A stretch of 64,000 nucleotides of DNA from Rhabditoides inermis (GCA_963966185.1 CAWZYM010000225.1:227001-291000); one strand, 5' to 3'; positions 47,610-61,885 are shown, numbered from the stretch's first letter. The notes: generated by a model not told the origin, from the sequence alone. Numbers and translations: made by a program.

Positions 47610-50600
47610 CTACTTGCGTCCGTTAGAGGCGGCGGCGGCAGTCGTGGTAGGCACGTACATCATCGACAGCTTGCGGTCGTTGTCGTTGCCCTCCAGGCAC
47701 ACTGTCCTCACCAGTGCAGCAGTCACAGAGTACGGGTCACAGTTCGAAGACGGACGACGGTCTTCGAAGTAGCCCTCAAATAGACACAATTAAAACAATG
47801 GAACTCAAAACTGTTCATCACGTGGATATCAAAGCGAGCCATTCAGCGCTCTCTAAATCACCTAATCCATGCGTCAGTGGTGTGAGCGAGATAAGACGAG
47901 TGGTGGTACACTTTGAACGCATTGGCATGGTCAAAGTTATTTAAAATGTACTATCTATCTAGTATATTAATAATACAACCCTATTTAAAAACGTTTATAA
48001 ATATGCAAATACACTCACGTATCCGTCGTCGTCGGTGGAGCGGGGAATGCGGATGGAGCTGGCGCGAGAGGCGACTCCGTACGAAAACTGGTCGATCGAC
48101 GCAGTCTCGTGCTGCCCAGTCAGACGACGCTCGTTGTCCTAAACAACAACCGTCATGCTCCGCCCACTTTAGCACCGCCCCCATCATCCATCCATTCTCA
48201 CCTTGCCGCCGGAGGGGTCGTAGTAGGCAATGTGCTGGGGATGGACGAGCGATAGCTTGTTGATCGCCTTCAAGATCTCGCTGCAAGTATCGATTAGTGA
48301 CGTCATCACTCGCGAGTCACTCACTCAATGCCTCCCGGCTGACGCATTTTCTCGGTGGAGAAGTTGGTGTGGCATCCGGCGCCGTTCCAGTCTCCTGAAA
48401 GACAGAGGTGACGTCATAGTCTGATGACGTCATCGACTGACCCTTGATGGGCTTGGGGTCGAGGGAGGCGACGATGCCGAACTCCTCGGCAACGCGGTGC
48501 AGGAGGAAACGCGCCATCCACAGCTGGTCGCCCATCGCGATTCCCTCGGTCGGGCCGACCTGCAAGCAATCGATAAGAATCGATAAGAATCGATAAATCG
48601 ATTAATCAATAAGTAATCATGTATAGTACTCCCTCCGATGGATGGTTTGTGTTACCTACATGACTAATTAAATAGTAATGAATGTAGTTTCATTTCAGTC
48701 CACAGATGGATACATCGCCGCCTCGTCTATAGTTTGTGTTATGTGTTATTGACAAAAGGGCCAGAGGTCAGACGCGAAAGATAGACTAGAGTGTAGTACG
48801 ATTTTTGATCGGTCGCGCTGGTCTTTGATCAAGATTAGAGCTTCCATAATCGGGGCAGAGATGAGACAATTTTTATCCCAAAGTGATTGGAATACACTCA
48901 GTCTATTTCCATACACTTTCTCGTATCACCTCCCTCACTTTACTTTTCTTTCTTTGCAGTATCAGATTCAGCTTGCAGGAAGATAGATTTCGAGAGAAAA
49001 AAAACTAGACGAACAACTGTTCGGTACGACTGGTCAGTGAAGCTGACCAGCCAGCCAGACACAATAGAGCCGAGAGTCTCAAATCGATACCCAGTAAATA
49101 ACCCAAGTGACGCCATGATTGTAAAGATGAAACATAATAGCTAAACAACGGAAACATGTTTCGGGCTTGCAGACAGGCTAACAAATATAGTTACAAAGGT
49201 ACTATCTGATAGCGACCACAAGGCTTACTGCTAGCTGAAACAAACAGCTCACCTGGAACTCCCACTGTCCGGGCATCACCTCTGCGTTTGTGCCCGAGAT
49301 GTTGATGCCGGCATAGAGGCAGGCGCGGTAGTGCGCCTCCACTATGTCCCGGCCATACACCTTCGACGCGCCCACACCACAATAGTACGGACCTGCAACA
49401 TTACAACATACAATACGCATTATAATATTGTAATCGAGATGATGGGTGATTATTCGAGACTTGTGCGGCAAGTGCATGGCACGAGAAACGCACCCTGGGG
49501 TCCGGGGAATCCGTTCTTGGGCCATCCGAATGGGTGACCGTCAATGTCGAGGAGGGTGTACTCCTAGAATGGCATGGTCACCTCCAGGCTCCACATCTCC
49601 CCCTCCCTCTCCCCTCACCTGCTCCATGCCGAACCACGGCTTGTGCTCCTTCACCTTCTCCATCACCTCGGCGCACTTGCGGCGGTTGTTCGTCTCTGAA
49701 ACGTATTCAGCATAATTTGAAACGTATCCAATAGTCCATTAAAACGTAGGCCCTCTGCCCTCTGTTCGATTTTCCCGAAATCGCGACTGTTTACTATTAG
49801 CAGTCACTGTTATCTAATCTCTCTCTCTCTCTCTCTCTCTCGCACTATCCCAGTTAATTCATGGCATCTGTTCGACCTGCCGCTTTTCACAGACCACACG
49901 AGAGACAGAGAGATATCTTATCAACTATCAGATCGCCAAGCGCTGTGTGAACTGTGCTCGGTGGTGTAGTGATCGTATGTGATAGCATTGTGTCTGGCGA
50001 TCGACAAGAAAGAGGGGATCAAAGAGTGTGTGTGCACGTGTGCTTTCGAAAAGTGATTAGCCGCTAATAGGTAGAGAGAGTTGAGAAGTGGCTCGACCTC
50101 CGCAAAATACGGGGATAAGCCTGCGCGCGCCGCGCTTCTACTGTCAACACTCCACTACGAAACGTATCCATAAACGTATCACGCCGAGAAACGTATCACG
50201 CCGTGAAACGTACCGGTGGGCTGCATCTTCTTGTCGAGCGTCTCACACATAACCAGCTTGTTCTTTCCGCGACGGAACGGATCCGGGAAGATGGCGACCG
50301 GCTGGAATATTGATGTATTGATTGGCAAATCGATCAAATATCGATCGCCTCACCTTGAGGAAGACGTCAGAGTCGGGTCCCTCGGCCTGTCCAGTGGACG
50401 AGCCATCAAAGTTCCAGATGGGAAGCTCTGAATAAGGAAATTATTAATTAGAATGGCACTTGTGCAGGATGCAGACATTGTCAGTGCTTGTATGTTATCG
50501 CTGTGCATGTATAGGACAAAGTAGCTGGTCGACTTGTCAAGTACACGCGGGCACGTGACAAGCACGTGCATCCTCAAGGAAGTTGCGCCCATGAAACGAG

Positions 50601-51213
50601 CAGAGAACGCGCAACGATCGCTATCCCTCGCCTCGGGGCGATTGATTTCTGTTGGTCAACTACAGCCGTTCAAGGGTTCAATGACCACGATCTATTGTGC
50701 TAACGAAGGGGCAGAGAACACTCAACCATCGCATAGAGTACAGCTCACTTTTCGCCTCGGGCAATCACCCTCACCTACTGGTCGTGGTCACTATAGCAAA
50801 GTGTTCAATGACTGGGATATTGAAAGTAGACATTTCTTCCTTCCTCTTCCTTCCACGCTATTCTTCCTTGCTGCTGCTCCTGTCCAACAGACAGCCGGGG
50901 TGTAATTTGTAAACACGTGCGGATCGATCGTATGCGCCATTTGGAACGAAACAGAGGCAGTAAACACGTAAACAAGTACCGTCGGGGTTCTTGGGCTCAA
51001 AGTCGAGAGTGCGGGTCTTGGAGCGCAGGTTCTCGCCGGTGCCGTCAATCCAAATGTACTTGGCCTGCAAACGTAATGGTGTGATGGCAGCCGATACGTT
51101 CCCATACGATTCACCCCTGTACTCACCAGAAACTTGTCGCCCTGGTCGAGCTCCATGAAGCGCGCGGCGACCAACTTGTCGGTGGCGAACTGCTGACGAA
51201 GTGATTGAGCCAT
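47610..51213 (-). CDS. gln: Glutamine synthetase
   Basis: ATP-dependent ligation of ammonia to glutamate to make glutamine, in the cytosol, as a decamer in animals. ATG 51213 ([20 protein letters not shown]), stop 47610-47612, about 12 exons and roughly 370 residues, the normal eukaryotic GS-II size. Landmarks in order: [18 protein letters not shown]; beta-grasp motif [47 protein letters not shown] (metal-binding Glu); [38 protein letters not shown] signature [47 protein letters not shown]. The first-exon start is supported by the N-terminal match to the family. All catalytic blocks are present, so it is likely functional. The tail [12 protein letters not shown] is variable. Nematodes have several gln paralogues; which this is cannot be told. 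Confidence 0.97.
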
Positions 51214-52669
51214 GCCTGCAACAGTACGGTACTAAGGTATACGGTAGACAGGCGAGTGTACCGGGCAAAGCCATGGTGCAGCGAGTGGAGGATGAAAATA
51301 TGGACTGACACTGATAGGGAGAGGGAGAGAAAGAAGAGAGAGAGGAGAGAGATAGTCGACTATCTAATCAGACCGCATGCGAGGGGAATATGTGGACGGA
51401 TGGACTGTGCACTCGAGCTTATATGCGGGTCGCGGCGACGCCCCGCCCCCTCGGCGAGAGAGCCCCCCACAGCGTGCCGGACCGAGGAGAGCGCAGGCGG
51501 CGCGCGTGCGTATCGTGTGGGGATGTAACAAAAAGTGTTTTGGAAAAGGATGTTAGGAGTGGGACAATATAGGGGTGTTAGTGCCATGCAACTGTGTTTC
51601 GATTGCCTCACTTTCCATTAGGCAGCTGTGCGGAGAGGCTCACAAGCAAGCGCGGTCCTGAAAGCGTTGATTCATGATTGGAGAGTTGAGAAAGTCGGAG
51701 CGGAGCCTTGCCAAAATCACACCACGTGCCGAGAAAAAGGAGATCACAAGAAAGACGAAAGAGCGTGATGCGAAGTACTGCCGGCTCGATTTTCTTCTCT
51801 CTTTTTTTGAACTTTCACGGAAACTCTGGGGTTCAATCAGACCGAAAAGTTGCCTACTCGAGAGATTAAAGCTACGGTTTTTTCGAGATTTGGTTTGGAG
51901 CAGAGTTGCGGTTGAGCAACTGAGTTACTACCAACAATGCAGTACTCTTTAGGTGTACAGTTTTGATTGCCTGTGTGCCAATCAAAACTACACACATTTG
52001 TGTAAACGGTCAGTTTCAGTTCCTCGTTACAGCCAGTCTGTGAGAAGGAGCGTAGCGTGAACATGATTTATCTGTTCAGACAGATGTCTTATCATAATAA
52101 CTGATATAGTAGAGATAAATATATCCCGCGCCTTTTTTCGAGGAAAAAATCGTTTCACAGGGTCACACTATTTGCGGTCTCGAATAATTCCCAGAAAAGC
52201 TGGCGTCATGATAACGCTAGTACGAAGATTCACTCGCTTTTCTTTCCTCAAACTTCACAACGGTCCCTAGTAGAAAAAGAGAATAATCACGACAAATCAA
52301 CTGGATACGAGAAAAACAGAGTGGAGAGTGATTAGATATGTCCGGATGATAGTAATATACCTATCATATAATTGATATCGAAGCGAAAATTACACCGCGA
52401 TACCTGATCCGAGAGTACAAAGACACAAAGTAACAGACGCCCAGAAATTACTAATGCGCACACATCACAACTTCAATAAGGAATCTTTGAGAATCGCACG
52501 CACTGGTAGGATCACAACAATACACACTCACTTTTATAGAGTGATAGATGATCAGTAAAGAACGGGTAGTGTGTGATAAGAGCTGTGTGCAGTTTTGATG
52601 AAGTGATAAGGTATACGAGGTGTTTTGGGGTGTTCCAGTGAACATTGTTTGAGTGTTCATTTGATCTCG

Positions 52670-52702
<33 letters not shown>

Positions 52703-54615
52703 TATCAGAGGCAAAGATCAAACCACCAATCTGCCAAGCTGCCACCCCTGGGCACTCTCTGACCCACTGACCACTCTGGCTCTCCGCCATCCGCACACTC
52801 TCTCACCACACCCTCTCACTGCCCCGCACTCTCTCGGTTTGGTTCCTTGATTTGTGATGATATGCAAATCTGGTCACGTGGGGTTGGGAAATCAAGAGGG
52901 CGCGTGATTTTCGCGAGATATTTTGGGATATGATATTTATGGATTCGGGGATATTTGATCTGAATCGGGGGTATTTGATCTCACCACGTGATACAATGAG
53001 AATATTTTGATGAGACGGGCACAATGGTTTTTTTATTGTGATATCAACTGATCAATTCGATCGAAATGTTTCCCTTCCGATCTCTGATGTTGTTTTCAAT
53101 GTTTTCTCTGATTGTCGATTATTAGAAAAACATTCTTATCAGTCATTTTTATTAGGCACGAATTTCACTAAAATATATTCTCGAAGGTGGATAACCAATT
53201 TTGCACCAGCTCGCTGAGATTTAACTATTGAGAGATATTGAGAAACACTTTGTATAGTACAGTTGGCGTACGGTTTGTTACTCTGAAACAATGATTCCGG
53301 ACCAATCAGTTCAGAATACATCTCCGTAGTTTATATCGTATTCCACAATACGAGAATGTGCTGCAAAGAACGCTCAAAAACATGACAACAAAAAGTGATA
53401 ACCGGAATCGTTACCCAGTAACTTGTCAATGACAAACAAGGAAGATCTACGTAATTTTATTGTCTCCATATAATTTCATCACAACTTTGCAGGATCCAAA
53501 CAGGATTTGCAAAATGACATCATCTCGAAACCTTGCACTTCGGTCTTTCGTTGGAGACCTTAGCTATTCAAAGATCATTCATACCGCTATTCATAGAACA
53601 GTTTACCAATTTTTCAGCTGTTAGATCGGTTTATCAGCTGCTGCACGTTATACAACCTACGCCGATTAGACTGTCCAAAGACAAGTGGCTGGGATGATAA
53701 AAGTCCATCAATGAAAGTACAAACAAACTGGGGTATTGTTTGATGTTGTATAACTATAACAATACTCAATCAAGCTGTCGTTTAATCAACAACATTGCTT
53801 CATCGGATTTCATATAAGTTCAGAATGCGTTTTACCTACGTTTTTAACAGAGCGAAATCAGCGAAATTGCGACAACCGCCGATGAAGGAATATGAAAACT
53901 CAATGTTAGAATTCTGACTGGAATTACACACAGATTGGAACCGTTGATTGTCAGTTGTCTTTGATGTTGTTGTCTGGTCGTTGGCAGGGACAGTCTTTTC
54001 CGTTCCGTAGCCTTAACAAAAATTCAAGATCAGATTATGATTCAGCAATTACAAATTATTTCTGTGGAGCATGTCTGTAGATGTCGGTCACCTTGAGTGG
54101 TCGTAAATCAAAAAGTCATCGTTCAATCCTCCGATGTCTCCCTCCCGCACCCATTTTATGTTGTTGAAACTTTGTGCTCCTCTGCTCCTCCACACAACAG
54201 GACTGCTGGATGAATTTCGATTGGTGCCTTCGATCCATCCACCTCAGCCTCAGGATCGATGCCCTATAAACTGAGTCGCATACGAAACCTATTTGAAAAT
54301 AAAAATAACAACAAAATCCCTTCTTTTTTCTCTTCCCAGAAGGAAAAGGCAACACGAGACGGAACGAATAATAAATGAACTTCTGCGAAAAAAGACATGT
54401 GACAGACATCAGAAGAACTGCGTTCTTATCTCCTCACAACACTCAGTATTATCATCATGCTACACTCATGCTTACATAACATGCATTATATCGATATATA
54501 TTCGTGATGATGTTAGAAAACATGAATATCTATTAGAAGAGCGCGATTCTGCCCGTGTCACAGTGGGAATTATTCATACGCACGCAACTTTGTCAAGGTA
54601 GACAGTGAGAGAGGG

Positions 54616-54659
<44 letters not shown>

Positions 54660-54988
54660 GAGAATGGGGAGGAGATAAAGGAAGGAGGTGTTGGCACATG
54701 GTTAGAAGAAGCACAACAACACTGGAACACTGCAACTCTCACGCCTTTCTATTGTATGTATGCACACGTTTTGCTCACTACTACCTAACAAGCAACCTTC
54801 TGTTTACTACGCGTATACATGTCAATGCCATAATTTGCTTGTTTTGTGCCTTTTCTCTTCACTCCTTCCACACATCTCAACGAATGGATTTACGGATTTC
54901 ATAATCCCTTTATCGATATTGTATAGAAATCCGCGGTGTCCGATGTTTACCAGCTACCGTTTGAATCATGCACACATTTCCCATTTGC

Positions 54989-55070
<82 letters not shown>

Positions 55071-56232
55071 AATGTTCATTGGTAATGTAATGGAATAATT
55101 CATGCGAGTAGCCAACAGGTGTTCCAGAGACAAAAATCACTTCTCTTTTCCGCGAAGAAAGGTGGAAACGAAATAGGGTATCAGGTGTTATAGGGCTGTC
55201 GAAACTAGTATTTTTAAAAGATGTTTTGCCAACGATTCTTTCTCGTTCTCATTGTGCCGATAATCCGAGATTTGTATTCGCTGCCACGGAAGTAGTCATA
55301 GTGACGTCTGGATCTAATCTATGTTGCGTTGTATAATACAACATACTTGTAATAATTGTAATACAACTTGTATTGTATCTATACACGTATAACTCAAAGC
55401 ATATCTGAATAGTCAAACAGTTTTAGAAAGATTAGTTTCTCTCTGAAAACAAACTGGATGTAGACTTCATTACAAGTCTTGTCGTTCCGTTGAAAGACGT
55501 TGTTTTGCGGTTTCCAGTGAGTTCTCTTTTCTCATTTCGTATTCTTCAGTTCTCCTGCCGCTCACACTGTTGCCGCCTCGATTTCCTTATATGCGGCGTG
55601 CGGGCAGAGTGAGGGGAAGACCTGAGTGTGATTACTCTCCCTCCCCTCTTTCCCTCTTTCCCTCCCTCCCTCCCTCTCCCCCTCCCTCCCTCCCTCTCTC
55701 GCTCTCTCCTCCCCCCTAGCTCACTTCTCCACTTTCAATGCGCATTGCATGCGAGACCTTCGCTCTCGCTTTCATTTCTATCTAATATCTCTCCGGCCTG
55801 CCCGCGCGATTCTGTCGTTTCGATGTCAACTCTGTGACGCAAACGGAAACGATTCTATTTCCAGGCGAGCTTTCTAGTAATGCAAGTGTAATGTACTCTT
55901 GTTCTCACGCTCGCACTTACTTTGAGGCGTTTTCTCCAGTCCACTCGGCTTTTTACCCGCCTATTTCTTCGTAGCCGCGTTCAAAAGAACTCTTTTTCAT
56001 GATTGTACTCACAAAATAATCATACTGCCATTGCCAAGTGTCCGTTGTCCGTTCGAAAAAAATCCAATTCCCTCACGCACTATCTGGCTATTGCCTGCAT
56101 ATGTGCGTGTGAAACACGTGTGTTTCCGTACTATGCCATTTACTCCCTAGATACCTCCCCCTCCCTTCTTCTCCTCCTCTTCCTCCTCCTCCATTGCTCC
56201 GTGGGAGTGGCGCACTGCTCCACACTCTCGGA
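51214..56232. other. 5-kb intergenic region
   Basis: Promoter side of both the minus-strand glutamine synthetase and the plus-strand small membrane protein. It contains GA/CT tracts (52674-52694, 54611-54664, 54991-55070) and a CCCT-rich stretch (55636-55720). A 38-codon ORF at 54158-54274 (+) has a hydrophobic start (MLLKLCAPLLLHTTG) but no other support. No gene is called. Confidence 0.5.
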
Positions 56233-58431
56233 ATGTGGCGCTCTCTTCTCTCGCTGGTGTTCTTCTCGTGTGGATGGTTGGTGCGCGCGGGGTTGCTGGA
56301 CAACCTGTCGAGTGGCCTGGCGAGTCTCACCGATCGAGGCGCGTCCACACAGAGACCCCATAGGATGCGGCACAAGGTGAGAATGTTTTGGAGTTTGTTG
56401 ACTAATTACGTGCATTGCGTTTCCACTAATAAGGTGGTGTGTATCAGTCAAGTGTGCACTTTTGCGTCTTGATGTTTCGTATTGTTTGGACAAGCACATC
56501 ACATTGCTGCGCGTCGCACTCTGCATCCTATACCCGTTGCGTGTTGCGTATCCATCCAAATCCGAGGCTTCTTGTGCGCAATGAAAAGCAAAAAAAGCAA
56601 ATGAGAGTGTGAGCGGTGCAGTGGGATTATGTCTTTTTACTTTAAAGGGCGGATACATGGCATCGGAAAGGCCGAGTCCAGCTCACACCGATAATCAGAT
56701 TATCGCAAAAAAAGATCTTGAACTTTCTCTCATGCAATCGTCTGATAGTGCGCCATTATTCAGAAGAGAAAGGAGGAAGTACATATTCGAGATTGAAAAA
56801 AAGACGATAGAAAAATGACATTTTCCTTTTTTCAGGTGCATCGCCTGGAAATACAGGATCGACAGATAGAAGTGCACACTATAGAGAAGGACGAGGTGCG
56901 TTTTTATACAAACATGTTGTATTCGACTATAATCCACTGACTGCCTATGACGTATGTTCTTTGCAGATATGATGAACATGATTTTCGTACATATTTGTTT
57001 TTCTCACATATTTGTTTAGATTACATTGAAACACTTTGTTATCAACAAAAACCAAGACGAATTGCATTCGACACATTTCATTGCATATACGATTTTCGTG
57101 AAACGTATGGCGGTTTGAAACGTAGTTACGTTTCAGATAAACGGCGTTCATATGGAAATCCACCAACCGAGAGAACCACCGAAACCGTGCGGATTTCACC
57201 AGTCAGTTTTTTTCTGGGTTGCGTTTTCTGTGATTGAAGTGCTTTCCGTTACTAGTACATACTTTATTTATTTATCTCTCCCTCCCCACCCTCTCTCTTA
57301 CCACTAGGTCCATTCGTGATTGTTTACCGTCACTCCACGGACTCACAAATTCAGTTAGCCGAATAGTAATATAGTATATATTTTCCGTCTTCTCTCACTT
57401 TGTGGAATATAGTAGTTCACTTGGCAAGATCGTTAAAAGGAATAGTCACACGGTCACCTTACCTGACTCACACATCTCTCTCTCTCTCTCTCTCCTTCCC
57501 TCTCCTTCCCTCTCTTTCCCTCTTTCCCATAGTACGCCAAGGTAGTTGATTAGTTAAAGTACCGTTCATTAATCTACTCAACACTATCACAGTGATCTCT
57601 GAATGTCTTATCAATGTCTTTCAACAAGCGTGAAAGAGACCGTGGGATGGTTGAATAATTCCGCCGTGGTGCGTTGTGTGAATGGAATACTAGTCTCTCT
57701 CTCTCTTCTACTATGAAATGTGATATAGAGAAAGATCAATTGATCAATGCTCATCTACGGTATATTGTAGTTTATCACAGTTTGATTTGTATTTGCGTTA
57801 CACCCCCACATTAGTGGTCGTAAACAATGTAAACTTGCTTATTTGCTACAAAGATCTGTCGTATCGGGAAAAAATGGACGGCTAGAATATTGGCTGGAAG
57901 AGTGACAAAATGCTTGCACTAGAACTTCTCACTCTGTGAGAGTAGCGAAAGTATGTATGCTAATGAGCCTCGATACGAGTAGCTCGAGTAATCGAGTAAC
58001 GCACTTGTCATTCGCACTCTTAGCGAGTAACCGCAACATTCACAACAAGCATGTGAGTGAGTGAGTAATTACATGTAATGTATGCATGTTACGGAACGGA
58101 ACACGAGAAAGAGTTTGAAATAGAGTGCTTGGAATAGAAATACTAGGGTGGGAGAAATACATGTGATTGTGAGCATTGTGTTCCTGTGGTTGGAAGTCGG
58201 CTTGAAAGGGGATGACGTCAGAGTCAAAGAAGACGAAACGTGCGAAAATCTATACTGCAAAATAGTTATATTTCATGGTGATGGTTATCTTGTTATGTGA
58301 CTCATTTTCTCATTCGCGTTTCTCTAATTCAATGTATTCATGCATCTCAAAAGATCAATGAGAATACGACACGTGTCCCACTACGAAAACTCTGAAGAAA
58401 ACATATTTTAAACAAGAAGATCATAACACAA

Positions 58432-58482
<51 letters not shown>

Positions 58483-59096
58483 TTTTCAGATGCGCTGAGA
58501 CCAATCTCTTCACCTACTCCAAGTGCTGTAAGAGTGACGTCTATGCTTGCTGCTGGTACTTCCGCATGTGGGTCATGTGAGTTGTTCATTTGTTTATTTG
58601 TTTGTTTACTTGCGTCGTTGGAAAATCGTTCGGCAGTGCCATAGTCTTTCTTCGACCCCATCCGTAGAATAGTCTCTTGAATCGGGGGGGATGCCTGTAT
58701 CTTTACTCGCTTACCTGTTTATTGGTTTCACTTGTTGACTTGCTCATTGTTGTCAGAGATTTGGGAATCGGGAAGTGATGTGTAGCCTATTTCCTATTTG
58801 ATGTGCGATTGCGGAAGTAGGCAGTTTGCTAATGCGTAGATGATGTGAGTTCTAGTCACAAGCGGTTCATCTTTCCTCCCGCGTGCCGCTCTAGATTTCC
58901 TGATTAATTCATGAAGGTTCACCGTTTCAATCGAGCATTTTCGAGTGAATCGCTCTCTAGTAATATATTGAAACGTTCACGGATGAACTGTGTCCTGAAA
59001 CTTACAGCTGTTGTTTTCAGAGTCGTCTTCGGCGTTGGTGTGCTGAAAATGTGTCTCACGATTTTCGTGTCATTCTTCCGGTGCGTCTGCTGTTGA
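56233..59096 (+). CDS. Small Cys-rich single-pass membrane protein
   Basis: Five exons (56233-56376, 56836-56895, 57137-57201, 58490-58576 and 59021-59096) sum to 432 nt, 143 codons plus stop, with every phase matching. I do not recognise the family. It has a signal peptide (MWRSLLSLVFFSCGWLVRAG), a basic/polar region (RPHRMRHKVHRLEIQDRQIE), a Cys-rich patch (YSKCCKSDVYACCWYF) and a C-terminal hydrophobic segment (VIVVFGVGVLKMCLTIFVSF) ending FRCVCC. With the signal cleaved it would be a type I protein of about 120 residues with almost no cytoplasmic tail; the terminal Cys cluster could be palmitoylated. Introns carry CT/GA tracts. Confidence 0.7.
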
Positions 59097-59989
59097 CGTA
59101 TGCACATCTTCGTCCCATCCCCCCTCTCTCTCTCTCCCTCCAAAACGGGTGTGTTTTGAATGACTCCATCAGGTATTGCCATATATAGTCCCAGCTTCCA
59201 TTGTGAGATTACACTCGATACTAGTTTCGCCGCTTCAGTTATGTGTGAATGTGTGCTCATTACGTGCATGTGAAATGTGTGCCTTTGCACAAATAGGTGG
59301 TGTCTGGTGTATATATGTTTGTCAGTAGGAAATAAACACATCAGTGAATCAGTTCTACGCATCGATGATCGCATATGCAAAACATGTGACACTAACTAAG
59401 TGATGACGTCACCCTAAGCTGGAAAGTGCTAGTACATTCATCAATTTATCGACATCGGATTAATGAGGGATGAATATGGAATATAGTGCGAGAGAGCAAC
59501 ACGTGTTCTTGGAATATAGATGTAAACATAACGAGACAGAAATATGGATATAGTTCGTTGCACGTAGTCTAACACTGCAATTATGAAACGTGATGGTTAC
59601 GCTTCAAAATTAGATGTTTTTTTTAACGAATATTTTATTGTTCATTTTCTTTTGTCATATACCTCATATACTGCCTTGGAAGTGAAAAAAAATTAGTTAG
59701 GTAACCAGAACCAGTGAGGACATTAGAGTAAGGGCAAAAATTTCTTTTGACAGCCATAAAGAATAGAAAACTGACTGATCGTGGGGGGGGGGGGGGAAGG
59801 GGAGATACCCTTTTCTGCGCTGCAGTCTGGATGCGGGCTTTTAGGCTTTTATCTTTTATCTGAGGCGTCTGTCATTTGCTAGATAGTCGACCAGTGATCG
59901 AGCTTCAACACATCTTGAGACATTGCCCAGAAAACTGGTTCTTGATTTTGAGGTCGTAGATAAGCGTACATCAAACCAGGAAATGTCTT
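59097..59989. other. Intergenic, no gene seen
   Basis: Spacer with a poly-G run at 59784-59797 and AT-rich sequence. No supported exon. Confidence 0.4.
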
Positions 59990-60410
59990 TGACGAACATA
60001 TGGAACAAAGTAGGATTGAGAGGAATTGAGAGGAGTACAATGCGATTTCTTGAGACCTGACTGAAAACGCAATGCGACTGGATATTACTTGGATTGGAGA
60101 GGACATGAAATTGCGAAATGGAAAAAAATACAGGAGACGTACAAGACAACCAGGTTGCTGCACAGTTCTTGATGCAAAGTTCAAAGTTCATGCAAAAGTA
60201 GTATCAAATCAAAGTAGAATTGATAAAAAAAAATGAGAGTACAGTGCGATTTCTTGAAATCTGGCTGGCGCTGGAGAGCTGTAGACGCGATGCGACCGGA
60301 TCTGGATAGGAGAGTGAAGGAGTGGGCAAGGGGAACATAAAGAGACAGAGTTGCCGTTCTGGACGATGAAGTTGCGAAAAGAAAAAAAAACCAGACAAAC
60401 AGTTTGCTGC
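59990..60410 (-). repeat. Diverged tandem duplication
   Basis: 59990-60180 and 60196-60410 align with gaps. Both minus strands read a similar peptide: FRNF, then PIQ, then QEIALYS and FLSILL. Shared DNA blocks include CAATGCGATTTCTTGA / CAGTGCGATTTCTTGA and ATGAAATTGCGAAA / ATGAAGTTGCGAAA. Confidence 0.65.
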
Positions 60411-61013
60411 ATAACCCATGCAAAAGAAAAAAAAACTCATGCAATTGATGTAAAAGTATGTAGTGTGTGGGACTCGGGATGTCTACAATGTAGACGAATC
60501 CGAGGAACACCGTTTAGAACAAACCCATGAGTGAAACGTGACGTGCCTCAATTCCATTTCATCGACAAAACAAAAGTGAAAGTTTTCATTTTCTGCTAGA
60601 CCCTCTCACAAAACCAGACAGTATGCGAATTGCTTATCTTCCGTTGACCGCTCGCCTTTTTCCACCCTCTCTCTCTCTCACTCGCCACCCCGGGCGACCA
60701 ATCGATTCCTCCCCGTCTGCGCTCTCCTCTCATCCAGCGCTCTCTCGCCGCCCAGCGCGACTACGGTATTGCGTTGCTCACTACCGCTCACTGCCCCTTG
60801 TCGCATGTTGTTTCACGTTGTTTTCTTACATTTTGTATTACTTTCTTAAATAGTTTTGTTATATCATTCTGCTCCATCGTTCTGCAAGTGATTCACTGGT
60901 TTCGTCAACGTTTTGCGTCAAATCTCGCCGCGAAATCCACACACTATCGCGGTTTCTTTCTTCTGTTTCATATATTATTTCGCTATTTCTATTTTCATTC
61001 TAGACCAGCCAAT

Positions 61014-61280
61014 GGAGGAGGACGAGGGTCATAGCAACGCGAGCAGCATTGGCGCGCCGCCGCCCCCTCCTCGTCGAGGTACGATGTACTGTACTTGGAG
61101 TACTGTACCTAAAAAAATTCACATTCCATTTGCCTATTATTACTCAGTGTGCAATAATGATTTGATTAATATACATATATACAAATACAGGAGGTGGACG
61201 AGGGTAGCAGGAGCGGCGACGGTCTGGTCATCTCCATGCCGGGGCGCTATCCGTTCAGAGGGGGGCAGGATGAATTAATT
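61014..61280 (+). CDS. Doubtful short gene fragment
   Basis: ATG 61014 follows a TTCTAG acceptor-like site and reads MEEDEGHSNASSIGAPPPPP then RR before a GT donor at 61081. The next candidate exon after AATACAG (61190) is open as EVDEGSRSGDGLVISMPGRY in phase 0, but the join is phase 1 and would stop at once. Either a missed exon intervenes or this is not a gene. Confidence 0.2.
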
Positions 61281-61631
61281 CCCAAGTCAAGGCACTTTTA
61301 CCCTGTGCGCCAAAGGGCGCGGAAATTATTGCTTTCGGTCCCGCGCGTCTTCGGGGGCTTGAAAAGGGGTGAAATGAGTTTTAGGACCTGTTTTAAGTCG
61401 GTTCCAAAAATGTTTAAGATTTCTCACCATAAAATACTTCACTTTTTTCAGTCATTCACATCTCAGCTCAATCTTTGTTTCCAAAGCTGAAACTTTGGAT
61501 TCTAGCATTATTTAGGTCAAGGAACACAATGGTAGGTATAGAAAAGGTCCATTTGATCCTGGGGACCATCTCCTAATCGAGTGGTATATCTCAGTTCAAG
61601 TAATACCATTTGATCTGAAAAACAACAGAGG

Positions 61632-61885
61632 TATGTTTTCGAATCTCCTGAACAATATGTGATGGTTAATATTGTTGGCTGAGTGCTGGGGGACCACTCC
61701 AGTCATACAAGGGACCATAACCTCGCCGATTCATCCCAGTTTGGCCGATTGGTCTGTAATTTGGCAGAGATATGTTTTCAAACCTTCGGAACAATTTCTC
61801 ATGCTTTCTAACGCTGACTGGGTGCTGGGGACCATTGCAGGAGTAGTAAGGGACCAAAACTTCGCGAAGTGTCCCGTTTTCGGCT
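61632..61885 (+). repeat. Diverged duplication with GGGACCA blocks
   Basis: About 110 bp at 61632-61735 (TATGTTTTCGAATCTCCTGA, GAGTGCTGGGGGACCA) recurs at 61770-61885 (TATGTTTTCAAACCTTCGGA, GGGTGCTGGGGACCAT). It precedes the satellite array, which also carries GTAGGGACCATCC. Confidence 0.7.

Noticed and set aside
54158..54274. 38-codon ORF with hydrophobic start (possible secreted peptide)
   Set aside because: Too short and without splice, promoter or homology support; left as a note in the intergenic entry.
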